Below are positions 7,632-13,933 of a stretch of 25,927 nucleotides of DNA, one piece after another. Made by a program: the position numbers and the translations under genes. The stretch's first letter is position 1. Each line of letters begins with the position of its first letter. The notes below the pieces were generated by a model. The model saw nothing but the letters and a program-made list of their open reading frames with translations, ran no database searches and had not been told where the DNA came from. The DNA comes from an uncultured Oscillospiraceae bacterium (GTDB lineage Bacteria > Bacillota > Clostridia > Oscillospirales > Ruminococcaceae), in NCBI GenBank assembly GCA_934539585.1, contig CAKTCT010000037.1:1-25927 (forward strand), in the 5' to 3' direction.

Positions 7632-9050
7632 TCAATAGCGGCTGGGTTTCACCCGGTTTTCGTTGACCACGGCGTTTTCCACGTCCACGTCGGCGCTTTC
7701 GCCGGGGCGGACCTTCCGGGCCACCAGGCAGACCTTGGTGTCGTAGCGGTCGTTGGCGCAGGTCTGGATGGTCAGGAGCTTGTCGCTGGTGTTGACGTCC
7801 ACGGTGGTGAGGAAGAAGCTCCGGGCCTGGACCTGGTCCAGGTACCACTGGATGCGCTCCTCGTTTTTGGTGCGGACAAAGTTGAAATAGTTGAAGACTT
7901 CGCCGATGGCGGGGTCGGTGGTGGCCTCAAAGCAGGCGATGACCTTCCACTGGCTTTCTTCGTAGACGGTGTCGAAGGTGATCACCGGGGCGGTTTTGTA
8001 AAAATCCAGGCTCCGGTACTCCAGAAGGCTGTGGAACATGGCCCCGGAGTTCCAGTTGTGGCCGTAGATCAGGGTGTTGGTGCTCAGCTCCGGGGTCAGC
8101 TCGTTGCGGAAATCCATGAAGGGGGTGCCCAGGGTGTCCGGCTGGCCTTCGAAGGAGTGGTTCAGGTAGTAGGCGTTGTCCTCGCACTGGACCACCGGGA
8201 GGTTGATGTTGGTGTTGGGAATGGTGATCCACCCCGCCAGGTCGTGGTTGATCTCGTAGGCGGCGGCGAATTTGTCCAGGTAGCCCTCCGGCAGGTCGCG
8301 GACCTGCTCCTGGGTGGGGGGCTTTTCCAGGGCCTCCACCGCCCGTTCGATGACCTTGGCGGACTGCATCCCGGCCACGGTGTCCTGGGAGAGCTGGACC
8401 CCGGCCCAGGCTCCGGCGGCAATGGCGGCGATGAGCAGGAGCTTCACCGTCACGTCTCCGGCCCTGTCTCCGGGCCAGGGGAGGAAGAATTGGAGAATCC
8501 GCAGGGGCAGAGGGGCCCGGCAGACCCTGCGGTAGGCTTTCAGAGGACCGAAGGCGGCCAGGCTGCCCGGGTCCTCCTCCAGATAGCCGTTGAGGAGCTC
8601 GAAAAGCTCCCGGACCACCCGCTGGCGCAGATGGGGCGGCTCCTCGCAGGGGAGGGGGGCGGCGGTGATCAGGGCCATCCAGGTCCGGGGGCCGCTTCTG
8701 ACGCAGACGGCGGCGTGGAGAGCGCCGTTGTCCGTGCCGGAGACGCCGATGCCGATTTTTGCGGGCTCCTTCCGGCGGACGCCGTGGGCCATGGCGGCGG
8801 CGGCTTCCCTGGAGCCCAGGCCGTACCGGCGGCAGACGGGCTTCCGGACCCCGGCCAGGCGGTTCATGCCGTCGGCGTTCAGGATCACCACGCCGCTGCG
8901 GAGGACCTTTTCGGCTCCCGGGGCGGCGGACAAGGTCTGGGCCAGGAGCCCGCCGGTCCCGGCTTCGGCAACGGCGACGGTGAGCTTTCTGGCCGTCAGG
9001 TTCCGGACCAGAGCTTCCGCCAGAGCGTCATATCCCAGTTTTTCTTCCAT
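7632..9050 (-). CDS. PncC/CinA-C-like domain fused through one TM helix to a class B-type sortase
   Basis: This 472-residue two-domain membrane protein is unusual. Residues about 6-160 resemble the CinA C-terminal/PncC (NMN deamidase) fold: TVAVAEAGTGGLLAQTLSAA (25-43), GVVILNADGMNRLAGV, IGIGVSGTDNGA. The catalytic Ser of the family motif AESCTGG is Ala30, and the expected Tyr and Lys of YSNEAK are also replaced, so the domain is probably inactive. A helix at about 201-219 crosses the membrane. Residues about 225-450 form a sortase with ITIPNTNINLPVVQ, IYGHNW (His331) and TIQTC (Cys431). The usual catalytic Arg position reads Lys439 (DTKVCLVAR); Arg435 might substitute. The likely topology is cytoplasmic PncC-like domain and external sortase. 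It lies 15 bases after lrgB, and GGGGAGG precedes the ATG. Confidence 0.85.
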   Translation of the reverse strand: MEEKLGYDALAEALVRNLTARKLTVAVAEAGTGGLLAQTLSAAPGAEKVLRSGVVILNADGMNRLAGVRKPVCRRYGLGSREAAAAMAHGVRRKEPAKIGIGVSGTDNGALHAAVCVRSGPRTWMALITAAPLPCEEPPHLRQRVVRELFELLNGYLEEDPGSLAAFGPLKAYRRVCRAPLPLRILQFFLPWPGDRAGDVTVKLLLIAAIAAGAWAGVQLSQDTVAGMQSAKVIERAVEALEKPPTQEQVRDLPEGYLDKFAAAYEINHDLAGWITIPNTNINLPVVQCEDNAYYLNHSFEGQPDTLGTPFMDFRNELTPELSTNTLIYGHNWNSGAMFHSLLEYRSLDFYKTAPVITFDTVYEESQWKVIACFEATTDPAIGEVFNYFNFVRTKNEERIQWYLDQVQARSFFLTTVDVNTSDKLLTIQTCANDRYDTKVCLVARKVRPGESADVDVENAVVNENRVKPSRY

Positions 9051-9065
9051 AAAAACCTCCCCTCG

Positions 9066-9746
9066 TCAGTGGAGAAACATTGCGAACAAAACGGTGGTCA
9101 GGCCGCAGACGCCGATGGCGATGCTGCTCATGGCGCCCTGAGCTTCGCCCAGCTCCAGCGCTTTGGAGGTGCCTACAGCGTGACTGCACGCGCCGATGGC
9201 CAGTCCGGCGGCCACAGGGTCCTTCACCCGGAACAGTTTAATCAGGACCGGGGCCAGGACGGCTCCCAGAATGCCGGTGAAGATCACCGCCGCAACGGTG
9301 ACGGGGACCACGCCGCCCAGCTGCTCCGCCACGCCCATGGCGATGGGGGTGGTGACGGATTTGGGCAGGAGGGAGGCGGTGAAGCTGTCCTCCACCCGAA
9401 AGAGCCGGCAGAGGAGCCAGACGCAGCCCATGGAGGCCGCCGATCCCGCCGCCGATCCGGCCAGGACGGGGAACAGGTTCTTTTTCAGCAGCTTCCGCTG
9501 GCTGTAAATGGAGACCGCCAGGCAGGCCGTGGCCGGGGCCAGGAACATGCTGATGAAGTCGCCGCCCTTCCGGTAGGCGTCCAGGGGGATGCCGGTGAGC
9601 TTCAGAAAGGCGATGACCAGGAGAATGGCGATGAGCAGCGGGTTGGCAATGGGGGTGCGGAGCTTTTTGTTCACCCAGACCCCCAAGGCGTAGGCCAGGA
9701 TGCTCAGGACCACGCCGAACAGCGGGGAGGAGAACCACTCAGTCAC
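9066..9746 (-). CDS. lrgB: LrgB family membrane protein
   Basis: This 226-residue polytopic membrane protein is LrgB/CidB-like. It has several hydrophobic helices and the family features NPLLIAILLVI near residue 37, LAPATACLAVSIYSQRKLL near 69, and LPKSVTTPIAMGVAEQLGG near 128. LrgB works with LrgA in membrane processes linked to murein hydrolase activity, autolysis, and transport of small organic acids such as pyruvate in some Firmicutes. The gene starts inside the end of lrgA with an 8-base overlap, which suggests translational coupling. The sortase fusion follows after 15 bases. Confidence 0.92.
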   Translation of the reverse strand: MTEWFSSPLFGVVLSILAYALGVWVNKKLRTPIANPLLIAILLVIAFLKLTGIPLDAYRKGGDFISMFLAPATACLAVSIYSQRKLLKKNLFPVLAGSAAGSAASMGCVWLLCRLFRVEDSFTASLLPKSVTTPIAMGVAEQLGGVVPVTVAAVIFTGILGAVLAPVLIKLFRVKDPVAAGLAIGACSHAVGTSKALELGEAQGAMSSIAIGVCGLTTVLFAMFLH

Positions 9747-10116
9747 GGGGCTTCGCCTCCTTCCGCTTCCGGAGGCGGTTCTGGAGCCAGACGGCTCCCC
9801 GGACGGTGTACGCCGTCACCGCGAAGGTGACGACGGTGCTGATGAGGCACACCGCCAGAAAGGGAAACAGGTTCCGGACCAGGACGCCGAAGCTCTCCAT
9901 CAGGGCCACTCCGGCGGGGATGAAGAAAAAGGCCATGTTTTTCAGGAGAAAGTCGGATTTTTCCCGGATGTGGTCCGGCTTCAGGAGCCGGGTCAGCAGG
10001 AGGATCAGGAGCAGCACCATGCTGATGACGCTGCCGGGCAGGGGGAGGACCATGGCCAGGCCCTCGCCGATCCAGCAGACGCCGAAGACGGCGCAGATTT
10101 GCAGCAGAATTTTCAT
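9739..10116 (-). CDS. lrgA: LrgA/CidA family holin-like membrane protein
   Basis: This 125-residue protein with about four transmembrane segments matches the LrgA/CidA family. Signatures are LPLPGSVISMVLLLILLL near residues 24-41, LLKNMAFFFIPAGVALMES near 57-75, and a basic C-terminus (RLRKRKEAKPRD). The family is holin-like and partners LrgB, whose gene overlaps its 3' end. AAGGA precedes the ATG. It lies 30 bases downstream of thiI in the same operon. No adjacent LytSR two-component system is visible, so regulation is probably set by the operon promoter at 12531-12559. Confidence 0.9.
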   Translation of the reverse strand: MKILLQICAVFGVCWIGEGLAMVLPLPGSVISMVLLLILLLTRLLKPDHIREKSDFLLKNMAFFFIPAGVALMESFGVLVRNLFPFLAVCLISTVVTFAVTAYTVRGAVWLQNRLRKRKEAKPRD

Positions 10117-10146
10117 GAAACGGGTCCTTGCTTTCGGAGAGATTCG

Positions 10147-11319
10147 TCAGGAGATGGTCTTGACGGTGATGCCTTCCACGGCCTGACGGATCAGGGGTTC
10201 GAAGTCGAACCGGGCCTCGGCTTTTTCCAGAAAGGCCAGCTTGGGCTTGGTCCGGGGGTGCCGGGGGGTGAAGACGGTGCAGCAGTCCTCGTAGGGGAGG
10301 ATGGAGGTCTCGTAGGTGTCGATCTGGTAGGCGATCCGGATGATCTCGGTCTTGTCCATGCCGATGAGGGGCCGGAGGACCACCAGGTCGGTGGAGTTGT
10401 CGGTGCAGTACAGGGCGTCCAGGGTCTGGCTGGCCACCTGGGCCAGGCTCTCGCCGGTGACAAGGGCCCGGATGTCCTCCCGCTTGGCGGCCTCGGTGGC
10501 CACCCGCATCATCATCCGGCGCATGATGACGGTGAACAGCTCCTCGGGGCAGTGCTCCCGGATGGCCTCCTGGAGCTCGGTGAAGGGGACACAGTAGAAC
10601 CGGATGGACCCGGTGTAGGGCACCAGCTTTTCGCAGAGGGTCTCCACCTTCTGGAGGGCCCGCTCGCTGGTGTAGGGGGGCGACTGGAAGTGGATGGCGG
10701 ACAGGGAAAGCCCCCGCTTGGCCATCATGTAGGCCGCCACCGGGCTGTCCAGGCCGCCGGAGATGAGGATCATGGCCTTGCCCGAGGAGGACACCGGCAT
10801 CCCGCCTGCTCCGGGGATGGAGCCTGCGTGGACGTAGGCGGCGAAGTCCCGGATTTCCACGTTGACCACCACGTCGGGCTCATGGACGTCTACAGTCAGG
10901 TGGGGGAAGGCGTCCAGGATGGCGCCGCCCACCTCTGCGGAGATTTCCGGGGATTTCAGGGGGAACTGCTTGTCCGAGCGGCGGGTCTCCACCTTGAAGG
11001 TTCTGGCGTCGGCCAGGATGGGCTCCAGGTAGCCCGGGACCCTGGCGCAGATGTCCCGGATGTCCTTTTCCATGACCAGGGCCCGGGAAATGGCGGCCAG
11101 ACCGAAGATTTTGGAGGCCCGGTCCAGGGCTTCGTCAAAGTCGAAGGTCTCCGGGTCGCCGGGCTCCAGGTAGACGGTGGACTGGGCCTTCCGGACCCGG
11201 ACGGGGCCCAGGTCCCGCATCCGCCAGCGGATGTTTTTTAGGAGGATGTCCTCAAAGACGTTTTTGTTCAGGCCCTTCAGGGCGATTTCGCCGTATTTCA
11301 GAAGAATGATCTCGTTCAT
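10147..11319 (-). CDS. thiI: tRNA 4-thiouridine synthase ThiI (no rhodanese domain)
   Basis: ThiI adenylates uridine 8 of tRNA and inserts sulfur to make 4-thiouridine; some versions also serve thiamine thiazole synthesis. This 390-residue protein has an N-terminal ferredoxin-like part (ILLKYGEIALKGLNKNVFE), a THUMP domain at about 60-165, and a PP-loop ATP pyrophosphatase with ISGGLDSPVAAYMMAKRG near residue 185. It ends after the PP-loop domain, as in most Firmicutes, without the rhodanese extension of E. coli ThiI. Its ATG overlaps the stop of the cysteine desulfurase gene (ATGA), so sulfur donor and acceptor enzymes are translationally coupled. Confidence 0.95.
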   Translation of the reverse strand: MNEIILLKYGEIALKGLNKNVFEDILLKNIRWRMRDLGPVRVRKAQSTVYLEPGDPETFDFDEALDRASKIFGLAAISRALVMEKDIRDICARVPGYLEPILADARTFKVETRRSDKQFPLKSPEISAEVGGAILDAFPHLTVDVHEPDVVVNVEIRDFAAYVHAGSIPGAGGMPVSSSGKAMILISGGLDSPVAAYMMAKRGLSLSAIHFQSPPYTSERALQKVETLCEKLVPYTGSIRFYCVPFTELQEAIREHCPEELFTVIMRRMMMRVATEAAKREDIRALVTGESLAQVASQTLDALYCTDNSTDLVVLRPLIGMDKTEIIRIAYQIDTYETSILPYEDCCTVFTPRHPRTKPKLAFLEKAEARFDFEPLIRQAVEGITVKTIS

Positions 11320-12476
11320 AGCCGTTCCTTTCCGTTCTTTTCAATAATGGGGCGGAGCTTTGCGATGGCGTCGGACAGGGCCGCCAGCAGAGCGTCGATC
11401 TCCCCTTCGGTGGTGTCCTTGGAGAAGCTGACCCGGATGGCGGAGTCGATCTCCTCCGGGGTCAGGCCGTAGGCGGCCAGGGCGGGGCTTTTGGCCCCCT
11501 TGGAGCAGGCGGAGCCGCTGGAAACGTAGATGCCCCGTTCCTCCAGAAAGTGGAGGAGGATCTCCGAGCGGATGCCCAGAACCGACAGGTTGAGGATATG
11601 GGGGGCGCCGTCCTCCGGGGAGTTGATCTTTACCCGGGGAAGGGCGGCCAGGCCCTCCCGGAGCCGGCGGTTCAGGGAGGCGCACCGGGCGGCCCACTCC
11701 TTCCCCTCCTGCTGGCAGAGGAGGAGGGCTTCGTTGAGCCCGGCGGCCAGCTCCACGGCCTGGGTGCCGGGGCGGAGGTTCGATTCCTGGCCGCCGCCGT
11801 AGGCCAGGGGGGCGATGCGGACGCCCTTTTTCAGATACAGGACGCCGATGCCCTTGGGAGCGTAGAGCTTGTGGCCGCTGAAGGAGAGAAAGTCCAGGTC
11901 CAGGCGCTTCAGGTTCAGAGGGTACTTGCCGAAGCCCTGGACCGCGTCCATGTGGATGAGGACCCTGGGGGCCTTCCGGCGGAGGGCGGGGATCAGGGTC
12001 TCATAGGGGAGGACGGTGCCCACCTCGTTGTTGACCATCATAAAGGAAACTAAGAGGGTGTCCGGGTCCAGGGCGTCCAGGAAATCCTGGACGGCGAAAT
12101 GGCCGTCGGGCCGGGGGGCGACCCGCTTGACGGTGTAGCCCTTCTTTTCCAGAAAGGCGGCGGCGTTGGCCACGGAGGAGTGCTCCACGGCGGTGGTGAC
12201 GATGGTCCTGCCGCCGTGGGGGCGGGCGGCGGCGCTGCCTAAGATTGCCAGGTTGTTGCTCTCCGTGGCGTTGGCGGTGAAAAGCACCGATTCCGGGGGG
12301 CAGGAGAGCATCCGGACCACGGTTTTCCGGGCGGCGGTGAGGATGGCCTCGGCCTCCATGCCCTTGCGGTGGAGGGAGGAGGGGTTGCCGTAGTCGGCGG
12401 TCATCGCCTTGAGGCAGGCCTCCGCCGCCTGGGGGCAGACCCGGGTGGTGGCGCAGTTATCCAGGTAGATTTCCAA
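11316..12476 (-). CDS. Cysteine desulfurase (NifS/IscS family), dedicated to ThiI
   Basis: This PLP enzyme takes sulfur from cysteine as an enzyme persulfide, probably for ThiI encoded directly downstream. It opens with IYLDNCATTRVCPQA and has the cofactor-binding HSSVANAAAF region, LIHMDAVQGFGK, the PLP lysine in SGHKLYAPKG and the persulfide cysteine in SSGSACSKG. A TTG start at 12476 giving 386 residues is preferred: AAAGGAG lies 8 bases upstream and family proteins begin at exactly this point. An upstream ATG at 12521 would add 15 residues without family support. It is first in the eight-gene minus operon and is divergent from radC. Confidence 0.92.
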   Translation of the reverse strand: MEIYLDNCATTRVCPQAAEACLKAMTADYGNPSSLHRKGMEAEAILTAARKTVVRMLSCPPESVLFTANATESNNLAILGSAAARPHGGRTIVTTAVEHSSVANAAAFLEKKGYTVKRVAPRPDGHFAVQDFLDALDPDTLLVSFMMVNNEVGTVLPYETLIPALRRKAPRVLIHMDAVQGFGKYPLNLKRLDLDFLSFSGHKLYAPKGIGVLYLKKGVRIAPLAYGGGQESNLRPGTQAVELAAGLNEALLLCQQEGKEWAARCASLNRRLREGLAALPRVKINSPEDGAPHILNLSVLGIRSEILLHFLEERGIYVSSGSACSKGAKSPALAAYGLTPEEIDSAIRVSFSKDTTEGEIDALLAALSDAIAKLRPIIEKNGKERL

Positions 12477-12484
12477 AGAGAAGG

Positions 12485-12491
12485 CTCCTTT
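12485..12491 (-). promoter_or_regulatory. Ribosome binding site that sets a TTG start
   Basis: AAAGGAG on the minus strand lies 8 bases before TTG at 12476-12474. No comparable site precedes the ATG at 12521, so this site decides the start of the cysteine desulfurase. Confidence 0.7.
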
Positions 12492-12530
12492 TTTCTGCCG
12501 GGAAAAGCCGCGGCAGACCATGATTTCTAT

Positions 12531-12559
12531 ATTATACTACATTTCTGTGAAAATTTCTA
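12531..12559 (-). promoter_or_regulatory. Promoter of the desulfurase-thiI-lrgAB-sortase operon
   Basis: On the minus strand, TAGAAA (plus 12554-12559), a 17-base spacer and a consensus TATAAT (plus 12531-12536) lie about 55 bases before the TTG start. The -35 is weak (four of six). It is the only good promoter I see for the eight genes down to 5139. Confidence 0.65.
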
Positions 12560-12593
12560 CTGCTGTCGGGAAAAAACGGGGGCTTTTTCCCGG

Positions 12594-12622
12594 TTTACAG
12601 ATGGGGAAAAGTGTGGTATACT
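12594..12622 (+). promoter_or_regulatory. Promoter of radC-ridA
   Basis: TTTACA (12594-12599), a 17-base spacer and TATACT (12617-12622) form a strong sigma-A promoter 32 bases before the radC TTG start. Confidence 0.75.
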
Positions 12623-12641
12623 GAAAAAAATTCCACAAAAC

Positions 12642-12647
12642 GGAGGG
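12642..12647 (+). promoter_or_regulatory. Ribosome binding site that sets the radC TTG start
   Basis: GGAGGG lies 6 bases before TTG at 12654-12656. The promoter at 12594-12622 excludes any start further upstream in the same open frame. Confidence 0.75.
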
Positions 12648-12653
12648 ACGGCT

Positions 12654-13373
12654 TTGGAGAAGGACGAAAAGAAGAACCTCCACGCCGGGCACCGGGAGCG
12701 GGTGAAGCAGCGGTTCCTCAGCGAGGGGCTGGACCATTTTGAGGAGCACGAGATTCTGGAGCTGCTCCTTTACTTCGGCATCCCCCAGCGGGACACCAAC
12801 GAACCGGCCCACCGGCTGCTGGAGCGCTTCGGCTCCTTCGCCCAGGTCTTTGCGGCGGATTACGACCAGCTCCGGACGGTGCCGGGGATGACGGCGTCGG
12901 CGGCGCTGCTGCTGCGGATGGTCCCCCAGCTTTCCCGGCGGTACCTGGAGGCGGTGTCGGACAGCGCCGACATCCTGGACAGCAGCGAGAAGATCGGGGA
13001 GTTCCTTATCCCCAAATTCCTGGGCCGGACGGAGGAGGTGGTCTACCTTCTCTGCTTCAACAACGCCTGCCGGCTGCTCCGGTGCGACCTGCTGTCGGAG
13101 GGGAGCCTCAACGGCGCCCAGGTGGACCTGCGGCGGCTGGTGGAGATTGCCTTCCAGTGCAAGGCCGTCAACGTGGTTCTGGCCCACAACCATCCCCATG
13201 GGGTGCCCCGGCCGTCCTCCCAGGACATCCGGCTGACCCGGTCCCTGGCCCCCACCCTGAAGCAGCTGAATCTGGAGCTCATGGACCACTTCATCGTGGC
13301 GGGGAACGACTACGTCTCCATGATGGAGCTGGGGTACCTGGGCATCCGCCGGACCCGGGACATGGACTTTTGA
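12654..13373 (+). CDS. radC: RadC family protein (JAB/MPN metalloprotease fold)
   Basis: This 239-residue protein is of the RadC (YsxA) type. An N-terminal helix-hairpin-helix-like region (about 15-95) includes HEILELLLYFGIPQRDTNEPA and GSFAQVFAADYDQLRTVPGM. The C-terminal JAB/MPN domain has SEGSLNGAQVDLRRLVEIA and the metal motif AHNHPHGVPRPSSQDIRLT. Despite the name, a DNA repair role is doubtful; the family may act on DNA or protein. The TTG start at 12654 follows GGAGGG and a good promoter; longer upstream translation is not family-like. ridA follows with its binding site overlapping the radC stop. Confidence 0.92.
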   Translation: MEKDEKKNLHAGHRERVKQRFLSEGLDHFEEHEILELLLYFGIPQRDTNEPAHRLLERFGSFAQVFAADYDQLRTVPGMTASAALLLRMVPQLSRRYLEAVSDSADILDSSEKIGEFLIPKFLGRTEEVVYLLCFNNACRLLRCDLLSEGSLNGAQVDLRRLVEIAFQCKAVNVVLAHNHPHGVPRPSSQDIRLTRSLAPTLKQLNLELMDHFIVAGNDYVSMMELGYLGIRRTRDMDF

Positions 13374-13387
13374 AAGGAGCGTTTTTT

Positions 13388-13768
13388 ATGGAAAAGAACA
13401 CCCTGCACACCAACGCGGCCCCCGCCGCCATCGGGCCCTACGCCCAGGCGGTGAAGGCGGGAAACGTCATTTACACCTCCGGGCAGCTGGGCATCGACCC
13501 GGCCGCCGGGACTCTGGCCCAGGGAATCGAAGCCCAGACCCACGCCGCTTTCCGGAACCTCCGGGAGGTGCTGAGGGCCGGGGGCGCGGACCTGGACAAC
13601 GTGGTGAAGACCACGGTTTTCGTCCGGGACCTGGGGGATTTCGCCGCGGTCAACGAAATCTACGGCAGCTATTTTAAAGAAGGCGCATACCCCGCCCGGA
13701 GCTGCGTGGAGGTGTCCCGGCTGCCCAAGGACGCCCTGGTGGAAATCGAGTGCGTGGCAGTGCTCTGA
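13388..13768 (+). CDS. ridA: RidA family reactive-intermediate deaminase
   Basis: RidA hydrolyses reactive enamine/imine intermediates released by PLP enzymes, such as 2-aminoacrylate from serine or cysteine. The 126-residue protein starts MEKNTLHTNAAPAAIGPYAQ and shows VIYTSGQLGIDP, NLREVLRAGGADLDNVVKTTVFV, and PARSCVEVSRLPKDALVEIE, where Arg of PARSCVEV is the usual substrate-carboxylate ligand. Length is typical. AAAGGAGC overlaps the radC TGA, so the two genes form an operon. A terminator follows directly. Confidence 0.95.
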   Translation: MEKNTLHTNAAPAAIGPYAQAVKAGNVIYTSGQLGIDPAAGTLAQGIEAQTHAAFRNLREVLRAGGADLDNVVKTTVFVRDLGDFAAVNEIYGSYFKEGAYPARSCVEVSRLPKDALVEIECVAVL

Positions 13769-13771
13769 CCC

Positions 13772-13804
13772 AATCCCCGGAGGAAGGACCCTCCGGGGAT
13801 TTTT
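13772..13804 (+). terminator. Rho-independent terminator after ridA
   Basis: A perfect 12-bp stem (AATCCCCGGAGG at 13772-13783, CCTCCGGGGATT at 13790-13801) with a 6-base loop is followed by a T-run. It starts 3 bases after the ridA stop. Confidence 0.9.
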
Positions 13805-13860
13805 GCGCGGATTGCACGGAAATTTTGTTCGGAAATTTTCGGATTTCCCCCTTCCGGCGA

Positions 13861-13889
13861 TTGCAAACTTTTTGAAAATGTGGTACACT
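13861..13889 (+). promoter_or_regulatory. Promoter of uvrB-uvrA
   Basis: TTGCAA (13861-13866), a 17-base spacer and TACACT (13884-13889) form a sigma-A promoter. A LexA-like box lies just downstream, at about +8 to +21 of the expected transcript start. Confidence 0.7.
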
Positions 13890-13903
13890 ATCCTGGTAAT
13901 GGT

Positions 13904-13917
13904 CCAACATTTGTTTG
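13904..13917. promoter_or_regulatory. Putative LexA/DinR (SOS) operator
   Basis: CCAACATTTGTTTG matches 11 of 13 informative positions of the Bacillus/Firmicutes DinR consensus CGAACRNRYGTTYG. It lies between the -10 element and the uvrB start, a blocking position. UvrB is SOS-controlled in many Firmicutes, which supports the call. Confidence 0.55.
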
Positions 13918-13933
13918 TGCGAAAGGATGCAGT

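Noticed and set aside
7042..7848. Longer start for the 189-residue stalk protein
   Set aside because: The extra N-terminus is Pro/Gly/Arg-rich and antisense-like, overlaps the sortase gene, and the ATG at 7611 has a strong ribosome binding site.
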